Part shown: piece by piece, positions 1 through 9,078 of the stretch
How positions within the stretch are numbered: position 1 is the first letter of the stretch
Layout of the letters: each line of letters starts with the position of its first letter
NCBI GenBank assembly: GCA_964461715.1
Contig: CAYWVR010000001.1
Span: 93,063 to 157,062, forward strand
Reading direction: 5' to 3'
Source of the DNA: CAYWVR01 sp964461715
GTDB lineage: Bacteria; Planctomycetota; Phycisphaerae; FEN-1346
DNA: 64,000 nucleotides
The notes under the pieces: model-generated
Databases searched by the model: none
The model's input: only the letters and a program-made list of their open reading frames with translations
What the model was told of the DNA's origin: nothing
Made by a program: the position numbers and the translations under genes

Positions 1-771
1 GCCCGCGCTGCTCGCCTCGAACTCCAGATTGGCCGCATAGAACCCGTACCGGGCCGAACGCTGCTTCGAGTCGCGGATGGCGGGGACGATCTTGCGGATG
101 GCGGGGAGGGCGGCGTACTGGGAGGTGCGCGCGTGTCTTACCTGGTTCATCAGATAATCGAGATGCTCCCAGTAGAGGAGCCGCTCCTGCTCCAGGGGGA
201 GCTTGTCGCCCATCACGGTTGCGAGGCCTCGGGCCAGGGCGGGGAAGTCCTGTCGCTTGGCCGCCTGCTCCAGGTACCAGGGCTCGAACTTGCGATAGGC
301 GGCGGTCTGGCGGAACTTCTCGCCCTCGGTGCTCATGAAGAGGTACGCGTCGTCCTCGGCGCCGAGGAGGTCGATGTCGATCATGAGCATGAGAGCGGCG
401 GCGCGGCTGGCGACCTCGCCCGGCTTGGTGAGCTTGAGGTAGGTCTTGTAGCGGGAGACGGCGCCGCGGTGGTCGCCGGCCTCGAAGGCGTTCTCGGCGG
501 CCAGACGCATCACCTCCGGCGAGGGCTGGAAGTGATGGGCCAGGTAGCCCTTCATGGCGAGGGAGACGGCGTAGCTGCGGCCGAGCTCGCGGCCGGACTG
601 GAGGAGCTTGAGGGCATCCTCCTCGCCGGCCCCGCCGGGGTTCGTCTGGACCTTCTGGAGGAGCTGCTCGAAGGCCTCGATCTTCTCTTCCGGGGCGTCG
701 GCGGCGAGGGCGAGCGTCGCGGCGCCGAGAAGCGCCAGGGCCATCCACGTGAGTGGCAAAGTGGTCTTCAT
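1..771 (-). CDS. Secreted TPR-like protein, 3' end outside window
   Basis: The frame is open from the ATG at 771 to the window edge (257 codons, no stop), so the C-terminus is missing. Residues 1-23 form a signal peptide (MKTTLPLTWMALALLGAATL, cleavage near ALA-AD), so the product is exported. The rest is alpha-helical, with TPR-like helix pairs around residues 75-120 (AAENAFEAGDHRGAVSRYKT), as in the two upstream genes. I chose the ATG at 771 over 780 because AGGGGA lies 9 nt before 771 but directly abuts 780. It is the third of a run of minus-strand TPR genes, 55 bp after the previous one, so probably one transcription unit. No enzymatic motif is visible. It may be part of a periplasmic TPR scaffold; the specific role is unknown. 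Confidence 0.72.
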   Translation of the reverse strand, partial: MKTTLPLTWMALALLGAATLALAADAPEEKIEAFEQLLQKVQTNPGGAGEEDALKLLQSGRELGRSYAVSLAMKGYLAHHFQPSPEVMRLAAENAFEAGDHRGAVSRYKTYLKLTKPGEVASRAAALMLMIDIDLLGAEDDAYLFMSTEGEKFRQTAAYRKFEPWYLEQAAKRQDFPALARGLATVMGDKLPLEQERLLYWEHLDYLMNQVRHARTSQYAALPAIRKIVPAIRDSKQRSARYGFYAANLEFEASSAG

Positions 772-826
772 CGAATCCATTCCCCTATGGCGTATCGCGT
801 TCCGGTAAACGGGTGACGGGCGCGGC

Positions 827-3088
827 TCATCGCTCGGCCGACGCGCTGGCGGTCTCGGCCGCTTCCAGGGCTTCCTTGACCTTCTCCAGCAGGTCCCGGG
901 CCTGCTTGGCGTGCTGGCTGTTGGGATACTCGGTCACGAGCTGCGAGCACTTCTCGTAGGCCTTCCGGAGGTCGCCCATGCGGTAGGAGACGAGCACCCA
1001 CTTCAGGAGCATCGAGTCGAGGAACTCGGCGTCCGGGTAGTCCTGGAAAATCTGGTCCAGGAGGTCGGAGGCCTGGGCGTAGTCCTTCGTCTCGATGTAG
1101 TAGTCCACGAGCTTCGCGAGCGACTCGCCGGCGAACCCGCTGTCGGGATACCGGTCGGCGCAAGTCTTGTACTGCTGGATGGCGGCCTCCGGGATGACGA
1201 ACTGGCTCTTGGGGATGCCCGCGTCGGTGGCCGCGGCCAAGGCCTTCGTCTCGATGCACCGGGCGATCATGAACTGGGCCTCGGCCTTGGCCATCGAGTT
1301 CTCGAGCTTCAGGATCTCCTGGAAGACCCGCGACGCCTCGTCGTACTCCTTGTTCTCGAATCGGATGCGTCCGATGCCGACGAGGGCTTGGTCGACGAAG
1401 GGCGAGTCGGGGTAAAGCCGGTTGAAGAGCTGGCAGGTCTGGATGGCGGAGGCGTAGTCCTCCTGGACGATGTACAGCTCCCACTTGAGCTTGAAAGCCT
1501 CTTCCTTGAGGTTCGAGGGGATGGGGCTCTCGATGCGGATGATGGGATCGACGCGGTCCAGGCCCTCGCCGGCCTTTGAGCGGGCCCCGTCCATCAGGCC
1601 CATGCTCTTGAAGATGCGGGCCAGCTCCAGGAATGCCGTGGCCTCCACGAGGTTCTTCCTGGCCCGCAGGATCGGGTCGGGCACGACGTTCTGCCGCGGG
1701 GTCGGGCGGGTGGTCAGCTCGCCCGCGACCTTCAGCGACGCCGTGGCCTCGCGGGGCGACTCGCCGCCGATGTGCAGGTCGTCGATGTAGGTGGCCACGA
1801 CCTCGTCCCCGAGGGCGCAGACGAGACGGTCGTCGGTCTTGTCGACCGGCTGGTCCTCGCGGTAGCGGTCGATCATGACGCTGCCGCCGAAGCGGCCCGT
1901 GTGGACGGGCTTCTCGCCCAGCTCCGTCAGCTTGAGGACCACTTCGTCGCGGATCTGGAAGGTCTCCTCCTCGCCGCGCCGGAGCCGTTCCAGGTCGATG
2001 CCCAGCTCGCCGATCGTGTCCTCCTGGTACCGGGAAACGATGCGGATTTCGGCCCGGTCGGCCTTGGGGCCGGTATCGAGGTCGGCGTCGTGGAGGACGG
2101 CAAAGAGGGGCTGGCCGAGGAAGGCGGCGCTGGCCGCCGTGTCGTAGGTGCCCGTGGTGAAGCTCACCGAGCCGGTGGAGACGACCCGGACGGTCTTGGC
2201 GCGCAACACGTCCTTCTGGCCCTCCTTCGTGTTGTCGTCGAAGTACTTGACGGCGATCGTATCGCCGCCGACGACCTGGAGGATGCCGTCGCCGGCCTCG
2301 GGGGGGGCGATCTCGGTGGCCGTCGAGGTGATGAACAGGCCCTGGCTGCCCGAGAGGGGGATGCACCGGAGCGTCTCGGTGTCGCCCTTGCCGCTCGCGA
2401 CCTCGACCTGGATGTCCCGGCCGAGGCGGTGGAGGACCGGGAGGTCGGCGTCCTCGATCTTGCAGTAGAAGCGGCGCCCGGCCTCGACGTACTCGACGGT
2501 GGGGCTCGTCGGGTCGACGAAGGTCCCGACGAGGCTGAGGTTGCGGATGGCCTGCTGCCAGTTGCCCTGGGCGAAGTGGCACATGCCGATGTAGTAGTAG
2601 GCCTGGTTCGCCCAGACAGTGTTGGGATAGGCGTCGGTGATCTTGCGGAGGATGGGGAACGCCGAGCTGTACTGCTTCATCTGGAAGTAGGCCACGCCCG
2701 TCAGGTACATCGCCTCGAGATACATCTCCTGCTGCGGGCCCTTGAGCTCCTTGTCGCCGCGCTCCAGCTCCTTCAGGCGCCGCAGGTACGCGATGGCCTG
2801 GGCTTGCTGGTACTGGTCGAGGTGGTGCTTGCCGAGCTCGAGGTAGGCCTCGTAGCGGACGGGACTGTCCCCGTGCTGCTCGATGATGGTTTCGAGCATC
2901 TTGACGGCCCGGTCCTTCTCGCCGGCCAGGAGCAGATCCTGGGCCTTCTTGAGGAGCTGCTTGGCGGCGAAGTCGCTCTCGGGGTTTCCGGCGGGCGCGG
3001 CGGGGGCGGGTTCCTCCTGCGCGTGCGTCCCGGCCGTCAGGCCGAGCACGCCTGCCAGGATCAGGCTCCCTACGATCCATCGTCTCAT
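827..3088 (-). CDS. Secreted TPR protein with central beta-rich domain
   Basis: 753 residues. The start at 3088 has AGGGGA 5 nt upstream and gives a signal peptide (MRRWIVGSLILAGVLGLTAG, cleavage near HAQ-EE); the open frame continues upstream to 3250 but without signal-peptide character. N-terminal TPR units occupy about residues 40-190. A beta-rich middle follows (about 240-430) with GDTIAVKY, then HDADLDTGPKADRAEI, a pattern seen in extracellular beta-sandwich repeats. C-terminal TPR/BamD-like units (about 520-735) include YPDSPFVDQALVGIGRIRF and YPNSQHAKQARDLLEKV. Periplasmic or outer-membrane-associated localisation is inferred. It lies 145 bp downstream of another TPR gene and 55 bp upstream of the truncated one. 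The family resembles cell-envelope assembly TPR proteins, but the substrate is unknown. Confidence 0.82.
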   Translation of the reverse strand: MRRWIVGSLILAGVLGLTAGTHAQEEPAPAAPAGNPESDFAAKQLLKKAQDLLLAGEKDRAVKMLETIIEQHGDSPVRYEAYLELGKHHLDQYQQAQAIAYLRRLKELERGDKELKGPQQEMYLEAMYLTGVAYFQMKQYSSAFPILRKITDAYPNTVWANQAYYYIGMCHFAQGNWQQAIRNLSLVGTFVDPTSPTVEYVEAGRRFYCKIEDADLPVLHRLGRDIQVEVASGKGDTETLRCIPLSGSQGLFITSTATEIAPPEAGDGILQVVGGDTIAVKYFDDNTKEGQKDVLRAKTVRVVSTGSVSFTTGTYDTAASAAFLGQPLFAVLHDADLDTGPKADRAEIRIVSRYQEDTIGELGIDLERLRRGEEETFQIRDEVVLKLTELGEKPVHTGRFGGSVMIDRYREDQPVDKTDDRLVCALGDEVVATYIDDLHIGGESPREATASLKVAGELTTRPTPRQNVVPDPILRARKNLVEATAFLELARIFKSMGLMDGARSKAGEGLDRVDPIIRIESPIPSNLKEEAFKLKWELYIVQEDYASAIQTCQLFNRLYPDSPFVDQALVGIGRIRFENKEYDEASRVFQEILKLENSMAKAEAQFMIARCIETKALAAATDAGIPKSQFVIPEAAIQQYKTCADRYPDSGFAGESLAKLVDYYIETKDYAQASDLLDQIFQDYPDAEFLDSMLLKWVLVSYRMGDLRKAYEKCSQLVTEYPNSQHAKQARDLLEKVKEALEAAETASASAER

Positions 3089-3233
3089 GGCATTCCCCTG
3101 GTTCTGGGATCTCGTGATCTGTGCGTGCGGGATGCGGGAGGCACCATCCGCGGCCCCATCCCGCACCGTCCGGGGTCTGTAACCACGCGGAGCGGCGGTG
3201 GTATTGCCGAATCGCGCGTCGCGGCCGATCCGC

Positions 3234-4991
3234 CTATTCGGCGTCGACACCGCCTTCGATCCGCGTCACCCCGCGTTTCTCCAGCTCGTGGTGGGCGCGG
3301 CTGGACTGGCCGCTCTCGGGATACTTGTTGGTCACTTCGCGGAAGACGGCGATGGATTCCCTCTTCTGGCCGGCCTTGTCATAGAAGTAGGCGATGCGGA
3401 TGCAGGCCTCGGGCGCGTCCCGGGGGAAGAAGCTCTCCACCTGCCTCAGCTCGCGGATCGCCTGGCCCAGCTTCTTCATCTGGAAGTAGCAGTTGGCGAT
3501 CCGCCAGCTGGTCTCGGGGGGCTTGTTGATCTGCTGCCAGCAGGCCAGGGCCTGGTCCCACTGCTTCTCGGCCTCGTGCATCTCGGCCTTCAGGGTGAGG
3601 GCCTCGGTCGAGTACGCCGGCACCCCCGCCATCTCCGCCGCCAGCGGGATGCCGTCCTCGTGCCGCTTCGTCCCCGCGTAAAAGCGCAGCAGCTCCATCC
3701 GGCCGCGCGGCTCGTCCTCCATGCTGCGGCAGAGGGTCTTGACGATGTCCTCGTCCTTCTCCCGGAAGTAGCGGGCCAGCTCGGCGCGGCGGTCGTCGGA
3801 GAGCTGGTCGAGGCGGATTTTGTAGAAGCAGTTCTTGCCCATCTCCGCGTCCTTGACGCGGTCGTAGAGCAAGGTCATGAGCCTCTCGATCTCCGGGTTC
3901 TTCATCCGCTCGAACTGGAGCTTGTTGTAGTACTCCATGACCTTGCCCTTGTGGGCGGCATAGAGGCCGATCCAGCGGACGATGCGGGCGAAGTCGCCCT
4001 TCCCCTGATGCTCCTTGAAGTGGGCGTCGAGGCGGGCCATCCACTTGGCCGGCTCTTTCTCATGGGCCAGCCGCCACCCGGCCAGCGTGATCTGGACGTC
4101 GTCGTCGGCCTCATAGCGCCCCTGGAGGGCGTCGGCCCAGTACTGGAAGTACCGCTCCCGGAGCTCCGTCTGGTCCTCGCCGAAGTCCCGGGCGTGGTGG
4201 TTGACGCGGTGGATCACGGTGTTCCAGTAGTCGCGACTCTCGCCGACCTCGGCCGACACCTTCTGCGGGCCACGCCTGTCGAATGTGCCGCATGCCGCGT
4301 AGAAGTCCCGCAGGGCCGCCTCGTCGGGCTTGATGCGGACGTAGTACTCGACGGCCTTGCGGATGGCCTCGTTGGCGGCCCCGGGATTCTTGGTGCGGAA
4401 ATCGAGGGCGACCTGGCGGTAGTAAACGGCGGCCCGGTCGTGCTCGCCGGCGCGGCTCATGTAGTCGCCGATCTGGTTGATGGCCCCGGCGGCAAGGGGG
4501 TGCTTGGAGTAGGCCTCGTCGTCGGCCATCTCCACCCACGTCTTGACGGCCTCCTCCTCGCTCCCGTTCTCCCAGTGGCACTGGCCGATGTGGAACTTGG
4601 CGGCGGCGGCGTACTTGACGCGGTTCGGCCAGTAGTCCAGGACCTCCTTGTACCACTTGATGGCGTCGAACCGCTTCTCGTCCCGGTGCAGGCACCGGGC
4701 CTTGCGGAAGACGGCGTAGGGGAGGGCCTGGGAGCGCGGGAACGTGAGGATGAACGCCTCGTACTGGGCGAACGCGTTCCGCCAGTCGCCCTTGCCGTAG
4801 GCCTGGTCGGCCTGGTTCAGGCTGTGGCCCTCGAAGGTGTCGAGCTGCTTGAACTCGTCGCTGGAAAGCTGGACCTCGTCGCCACTCGAGCTGCGGCGAC
4901 GGGCCGTCGCGCGGGACGGCACGGCCGCCAGTGCCGCCAACGCCGTCGCGGCGGCCAGCGTCCACACGAGGATCGGTCGGTACGATCGCAT
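3234..4991 (-). CDS. Secreted TPR protein
   Basis: 585 residues from ATG 4991. Three candidate starts are consecutive (GTG 4997, ATG 4994, ATG 4991); GAGG lies 5 nt before 4991, so that one is preferred. A signal peptide is visible (MRSYRPILVWTLAAATALAA, cleavage after VPSRA-TA or nearby). TPR helix pairs cover most of the protein, for example ADQAYGKGDWRNAFAQYEAF, KWYKEVLDYWPNRVKYAAAA, QIGDYMSRAGEHDRAAVYYR near the N-terminus and ESIAVFREVTNKYPESGQSS near the end. No catalytic residues are recognised. It is the first of the three-gene minus-strand TPR run and follows the UroD-family gene by 105 bp. It is probably a periplasmic protein-interaction scaffold acting with its two neighbours. Confidence 0.82.
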   Translation of the reverse strand: MRSYRPILVWTLAAATALAALAAVPSRATARRRSSSGDEVQLSSDEFKQLDTFEGHSLNQADQAYGKGDWRNAFAQYEAFILTFPRSQALPYAVFRKARCLHRDEKRFDAIKWYKEVLDYWPNRVKYAAAAKFHIGQCHWENGSEEEAVKTWVEMADDEAYSKHPLAAGAINQIGDYMSRAGEHDRAAVYYRQVALDFRTKNPGAANEAIRKAVEYYVRIKPDEAALRDFYAACGTFDRRGPQKVSAEVGESRDYWNTVIHRVNHHARDFGEDQTELRERYFQYWADALQGRYEADDDVQITLAGWRLAHEKEPAKWMARLDAHFKEHQGKGDFARIVRWIGLYAAHKGKVMEYYNKLQFERMKNPEIERLMTLLYDRVKDAEMGKNCFYKIRLDQLSDDRRAELARYFREKDEDIVKTLCRSMEDEPRGRMELLRFYAGTKRHEDGIPLAAEMAGVPAYSTEALTLKAEMHEAEKQWDQALACWQQINKPPETSWRIANCYFQMKKLGQAIRELRQVESFFPRDAPEACIRIAYFYDKAGQKRESIAVFREVTNKYPESGQSSRAHHELEKRGVTRIEGGVDAE

Positions 4992-5095
4992 CATCACCTC
5001 GGGTTTCCGGAGCTTCGGAAGGCGCCCCCCCGGTGCCTCTGACCCGTACGCTCAAACCCGCGGCTCGGGGCGAAGTTTCCCCGCTTTCGTGACCC

Positions 5096-6169
5096 TCAGC
5101 CGCCGTCGTACGCTTGGCGGCAGGCATCGACGAACGCCTCGATGTTGGCGATGGGCACCTCAGGCTCGAGGGTGTGGGTGGGCGAGAGGATCAGGCCGCC
5201 TCGGGCGCCGTACCGCGAGACGCACTCGCGGACCCGGCGGTGGACGTCCGCGGGCGTGCCGAACGGCATCGTCGACTGCGTGCCGATGCACCCGTCGAAG
5301 ATGAGCCGGTCGCCCCAGCGGCGATGGACCTCGTCCCCGTCGAGGCACTCCGGCTGGAGGGGGTTCAGGATGTCGAGGCCCATCTCGATCATCTCGCCGA
5401 TGATATGGAAGATGTTCCCGTCGCTGTGATAATGGATGCGGAGGTCAGGCTTGATCTCTTTGGCCGCCCCCCAGACGCGGGCCCAGCGGTTCCCGATGAA
5501 GTGCCGCCACATCTCGGGGCTGAACATGAGCGACTTCTGGTTCCCGACGTCGTCGCCGCAGTAGACCGCGTCCAGGCCGTGCTCGGCCGCGAGGCGGGCC
5601 GTGACGAGGTTGTTCTCGGCCAGCCGCTCCAGCAGACACTCCGCCCACGCGGGCCGCTCGATCATGTCCATCAGGAACGGCTCGTAGCCCCGGATCTGCC
5701 ACGCGATTTCGTACATGTGCCCCGCCCATGTGCTCGTGGGGCGACCCTCGGCCCGGGCCTTCGCCACCGCCTCGGGGTAGTGGTCGGCCGTGTAGGTCGA
5801 GAGGTCGGGCAGGGGGTAATCCTCAATCTCGGCGAGACTCGTGGCGTTCCGGAGCGGCGAGACCGTCCCGATGAAGTGATATAGCCCCGCCGGCACCCGG
5901 GCCACGCCCCGTCCGTCAATCCGCGTCCCCGGCGGCAGTTCGACGCCGTGCCAGTAGCGATCGTAGTCGATCGGTTCGGCCCCCTCGGGGGGGCGCGGGG
6001 TCATCCGCCACGACGAGAAGCACCCGTAGTGCCGCGCGATGTCCCCCTCGCCGCCGACGTGGTCCTTGAGCCGCCGCTCGAGGTCCGGCGTGCAGGAGAA
6101 ATGGTAGAGCAGGCGGTCGGGCCGCCGGTGGGCGACCGTGTCGAGCCAGACCTCGCGATCGGTGGGCAT
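5096..6169 (-). CDS. Uroporphyrinogen decarboxylase (URO-D) superfamily protein
   Basis: 357 residues with URO-D superfamily TIM-barrel character. Visible features include DAVYCGDDVGNQKSLMFSPE, the histidine-rich strand IHYHSDGNIFHIIGEMIEMG, and ILNPLQPE near residue 255. In the corrinoid-dependent branch (MtaA/CmuA) and in the large uncharacterised planctomycete branch, such proteins bind a metal or handle methyl groups rather than make heme. No other heme-synthesis gene is nearby, so a heme role is unlikely. There is no signal peptide, so it is cytoplasmic. It is divergent from yjbQ with an 83-bp spacer that must hold both promoters. The substrate cannot be told from sequence. Confidence 0.83.
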   Translation of the reverse strand: MPTDREVWLDTVAHRRPDRLLYHFSCTPDLERRLKDHVGGEGDIARHYGCFSSWRMTPRPPEGAEPIDYDRYWHGVELPPGTRIDGRGVARVPAGLYHFIGTVSPLRNATSLAEIEDYPLPDLSTYTADHYPEAVAKARAEGRPTSTWAGHMYEIAWQIRGYEPFLMDMIERPAWAECLLERLAENNLVTARLAAEHGLDAVYCGDDVGNQKSLMFSPEMWRHFIGNRWARVWGAAKEIKPDLRIHYHSDGNIFHIIGEMIEMGLDILNPLQPECLDGDEVHRRWGDRLIFDGCIGTQSTMPFGTPADVHRRVRECVSRYGARGGLILSPTHTLEPEVPIANIEAFVDACRQAYDGG

Positions 6170-6252
6170 GCGATCCTCCGAAACGGATTCCTCTTGCGCC
6201 GGGCTGCCGCCGGATGGTACCCTGAACCCGTCCCCGAGGGAAGGAGAGGCTC

Positions 6253-6669
6253 ATGAAATCCCATCGCAAGGAGCTCTGGTTCCGCACCGACACCCGCCGG
6301 GCGTACCTGAACATCACCCCCCGGGTCCGCGAGGCCTTGGCCGAAAGCGGCGTCACGGAGGGCCTGTGCCTCGTCTCGGCCATGCACATCACGGCCAGCG
6401 TCTTCATCAACGACGACGAGCGGGGCCTGCACCACGATTTCGAGGTCTGGCTCGAGCGCCTCGCCCCCGAGAAACCCCACAGCCAGTACCGCCACAACAA
6501 CGGCGAGGACAACGCCGACGCCCATCTCAAACGCTCCGTCATGGGCCGCGAGGTCGTCGTTGCCGTTACGGGTGGCGAGCTAGACTTCGGCCCATGGGAG
6601 CAGATCTTCTACGGCGAGTTCGACGGCAAGCGCAAGAAACGTGTCCTCGTAAAGATTATCGGGGAATGA
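6253..6669 (+). CDS. yjbQ: YjbQ family (UPF0047) protein
   Basis: 138 residues, the usual length of the UPF0047/YjbQ family. Diagnostic motifs are HITASVFINDDE (about residues 46-57) and HNNGEDNADAHLKRSVMGRE (about 80-99), followed by WEQIFYGEFDGKRKKRVLVK near the C-terminus. E. coli YjbQ has weak thiamine-phosphate synthase activity, and the conserved His/Glu cluster fits a small trimeric metal-binding fold; the physiological role is unsettled. The start at 6253 follows GGGAAGGAGAGGCTC, a strong ribosome-binding site. It stands alone between the divergent URO-D gene and the AraC remnant, which is convergent to it. Confidence 0.9.
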   Translation: MKSHRKELWFRTDTRRAYLNITPRVREALAESGVTEGLCLVSAMHITASVFINDDERGLHHDFEVWLERLAPEKPHSQYRHNNGEDNADAHLKRSVMGREVVVAVTGGELDFGPWEQIFYGEFDGKRKKRVLVKIIGE

Positions 6670-6746
6670 CGTCGGCCCGCTCCACTTTCGCCGCCGGCGA
6701 CCGGATACCCCTTCCTGCGAGCTTGCCGGCACAATGGCCGGGGCTC

Positions 6747-7151
6747 TCACGTGCGCCGGAGCTGCTCGCGGTATTCGGTGGGCGTGAGGTCGAGATAGCG
6801 GCGCAGGAGGATGCCTATGCGGGTGGGGCTGGAGAAGCCGGCCGCGTCCGAGACGTCCTGGATCGCGTCGGAGGTCTCGCGCAAGAGCCGCATGGCTCGT
6901 TCCAGATGGGCCCTGTGGACCTCCTGAAGGGGCGTACGGCCCAGGGCACGGCGAAACTTCTGCTCCAGCCGCCGGCACGATCTCACCACCGCCGAAACCA
7001 CGTCTTGCACGCGGATGTCGCGGTCGGCAACGACACCTTCGACTTTGAGTACAGCACCGATGGCGGTGCGAACCGGGCCAGCCTCTACGGCGGGGCCCTG
7101 GGAAGCAGCGCCAGGCTCGACCATCTGGTTCCCATCGGCTCGCCCGCCCAT
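6747..7151 (-). pseudogene. AraC/XylR-type regulator, C-terminal remnant
   Basis: The 134-codon frame ends with a recognisable AraC-family helix-turn-helix: RRLEQKFRRALGRTPLQEVH, then DVSDAAGFSSPTRIGILLRR and LDLTPTEYREQL. The closest type is the planctomycete XylR class, in which an N-terminal periplasmic-binding-like domain precedes this region. Here that domain is absent. The junction DRDI-RVQDVV appears to lack the first AraC helices (normally about 15 residues between them), and residues 1-35 are low-complexity. The dehydrogenase stop lies only 10 bp upstream, leaving no room for the missing part or for a promoter. I read this as a deletion remnant; a short expressed DNA-binding protein is less likely. 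Confidence 0.6.
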
Positions 7152-7161
7152 CGACCGGACC

Positions 7162-8178
7162 CTACGTCTTCAGATCGTACATTTCCGCCGTCACGACGTG
7201 CTTCAGGGGCTCCCCCGCGGCGAAGCGGCGTAGGTTCTCGAGGACGAAGGCGGGTACGCGGCCGCGGGTGTAGTAGCGGTATCCACGCGGACGGTTCGGC
7301 GCGAAGTAGGACCCGGCGCCCGCCCCGACTCGGTGGCACGTCAGGATCGTCCACGGGTGCTTTGCCGGCGGCGAGCCCGGCCAGTTCCCCTCGTCGCAAA
7401 TGACGTCCAGGGCGGCCAGAATCCGCCCTTGCTCCACGAGAAGCGCCAGGGCCTCCTCGTTCACGATGCCCCCGCGGGCCGTGTTCACCAGGATGCCTCC
7501 CTGCGGCAGGAGCTCCAGGAGTTCCCGCGTCACGCTACCCCGCGTCTCGTCCGTCAGGCCGCAGTGGAGGCTGACGATCTGGCACGTGGCAAAGAGCTCG
7601 CGGAGCGTGGTGCAGCGGCGGACGTCGTCGGAAAGATCGGCCGCGTAAGGGTCGTAAACCGCGATTCTCGCCCCGAACGGCCGCAACAGGTCTGCCATGT
7701 GCCGCCCGATGGGCCCGAACCCGTAGAGCCCGACGTCGCGCCCGCGCAAGGTGGGACGATACTCCTGGTAGACGCACCCGTGGGCTTGGCCGCGCGCGAC
7801 GGCCGAGAGGGCCGGCAGTTGCTTGAGCTGGGCGAGGAGCATGGCCAGGGCCCCCTCGGCGATGTTCCAGACCTCGTTGCCCCAGTTCGTGACCACCAGC
7901 CCCGCCTCCAGGTGCGCCTTTGAGACGATGGGCCGCACCGAACCGGCGACGTGGCAAACGTACTTCAGCCGCCCGAGGTCCTCGGCCAGCTCCGGCGGGA
8001 GGCGCGGCGAGCGGTGGCTCGTGACCACGACGTCCGTCTCCCGCAGCCGCGACAGGAGCGTTTCCGATGGCCAGGACTCCCAATCGCGCATGTCCACCGG
8101 CCGGTAGGCGTCGGCCAAGTCGCCGAGGTCCTCGGGCCGCACCCGCTGGTCCTTCATGAGAAGACCCAGAATCAGCAC
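7162..8178 (-). CDS. D-isomer-specific 2-hydroxyacid dehydrogenase, NAD-dependent
   Basis: 338 residues. It carries the Rossmann NAD(H)-binding loop GLYGFGPIGRHMADLL with acidic residue in VYDPY (about residues 165-190), then the catalytic stretch TARGGIVNEEAL and the catalytic-His region TCHRVGAGAG. It oxidises or reduces a D-2-hydroxy/2-keto acid; the exact substrate is undetermined. The open frame extends upstream to 8871, but that part is antisense to the isomerase gene. The GTG at 8178 is chosen because AAGGGA sits 6 nt before it and the protein begins there with VLILGLLMKD. It is divergent from the sugar isomerase (93-bp spacer), suggesting both act in sugar or sugar-acid catabolism. 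Confidence 0.87.
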   Translation of the reverse strand: MLILGLLMKDQRVRPEDLGDLADAYRPVDMRDWESWPSETLLSRLRETDVVVTSHRSPRLPPELAEDLGRLKYVCHVAGSVRPIVSKAHLEAGLVVTNWGNEVWNIAEGALAMLLAQLKQLPALSAVARGQAHGCVYQEYRPTLRGRDVGLYGFGPIGRHMADLLRPFGARIAVYDPYAADLSDDVRRCTTLRELFATCQIVSLHCGLTDETRGSVTRELLELLPQGGILVNTARGGIVNEEALALLVEQGRILAALDVICDEGNWPGSPPAKHPWTILTCHRVGAGAGSYFAPNRPRGYRYYTRGRVPAFVLENLRRFAAGEPLKHVVTAEMYDLKT

Positions 8179-8271
8179 GTCGCGTCCCTTCTTCCCTTTG
8201 TTCCAGGAAAGCGGCCATTGTAGCGGCGGCGGCCTTCGGTTACCATTGGTTCTCCCGGGCGAGGAAGAACC

Positions 8272-9078
8272 GTGATACGCACGTCGTTCTGCACCATCGC
8301 GTTCCAGAAGAACAAGTGGGGCCGCGATCGGACCGTCGAGGCGCCGCTGGTGGAGATCCTGCCCGTCGTGGCCGAGGCGGGTTACGACGGGGTCGAGATC
8401 TGGGGCCCGCATGTCGCGGATCTCGACGAAAAGGGCCTCCAGGCGGTCGAATCGGCTCTTCAGGCAGATGGCCTGGCCGTCGCCATGGTCTCGCCGTACT
8501 TCGATTTCACGACCGACGGGGACCGCGCCGCGGCGAGCGTGGCCGAGGGCCGAGCCCTCGTGCCGCCGGCCCGGCGGCTCGGCTCGCGGGGCATTCGCTG
8601 CTTCACCGGTCGCGTCGGCAGCGAGGAGGCCACGGAGGAGCAGTGGGTGCGGACCGTGGCCTGCCTCCGCGATCTGGCCGATGGCGCCCCCGACCTCCTC
8701 TGGGCCCTCGAAACCCACGATCGGAACCTCGTGGACACGATTCCGGCGGCCCTCCGTCTGGTCGAGGAGGTGGACCGCGCGAACGTCCGCCTCATCTTCC
8801 AGCCGGGCACGTTTCCGGAGGCGTATATGGAGGCTTGCCGGGCCCTCGCCCCGGTCTCGTGCCACGTCCACGCGACGAACCGGGCCGGGGGCGGGAGGAG
8901 CGGCCTGGAGGCCGGAGACATGGATTACGGGGCGGTCTTCGCCTGCCTCGCCGAGGCCGACTTCGACGGCTTCGTCTCGGTCGAGTGGATGGGCGAGGAT
9001 CCCGCCGGAGCCGCGCGGCGGGAGGGGCCGTATCTGAAGCGTCTTGCGGCCGAAACGGCCCGGAAGGGGGCTTCATGA
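8272..9078 (+). CDS. Sugar phosphate isomerase/epimerase family TIM barrel
   Basis: 268 residues of the xylose-isomerase-like/AP-endonuclease-2 fold. Typical strand motifs are GYDGVEIWGPHV (about 38-49), WALETHDRNL (metal-ligand Glu, about residue 145) and CHVHATN, ending in FVSVEWMGED. Members interconvert keto and aldo sugars or related acids through a bound divalent metal; the substrate is not evident. It starts at GTG 8272 with GAGGAAG 4 nt upstream. Its TGA overlaps the ATG of the following secreted protein (ATGA), so the two are translationally coupled. Cytoplasmic. Confidence 0.85.
   Translation: MIRTSFCTIAFQKNKWGRDRTVEAPLVEILPVVAEAGYDGVEIWGPHVADLDEKGLQAVESALQADGLAVAMVSPYFDFTTDGDRAAASVAEGRALVPPARRLGSRGIRCFTGRVGSEEATEEQWVRTVACLRDLADGAPDLLWALETHDRNLVDTIPAALRLVEEVDRANVRLIFQPGTFPEAYMEACRALAPVSCHVHATNRAGGGRSGLEAGDMDYGAVFACLAEADFDGFVSVEWMGEDPAGAARREGPYLKRLAAETARKGAS

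Noticed and set aside
1772..3529. 585-codon plus-strand open frame
   Set aside because: It is antisense to the secreted TPR gene. Its Leu/Val/Gly/Ala/Glu/Asp-rich composition is typical of the opposite strand of GC-rich coding DNA, with no motif or signal peptide.
8178..8871. Long N-terminal extension of the D-2-hydroxyacid dehydrogenase
   Set aside because: The upstream part is antisense to the isomerase gene; the GTG at 8178 has a good ribosome-binding site and fits the family length.
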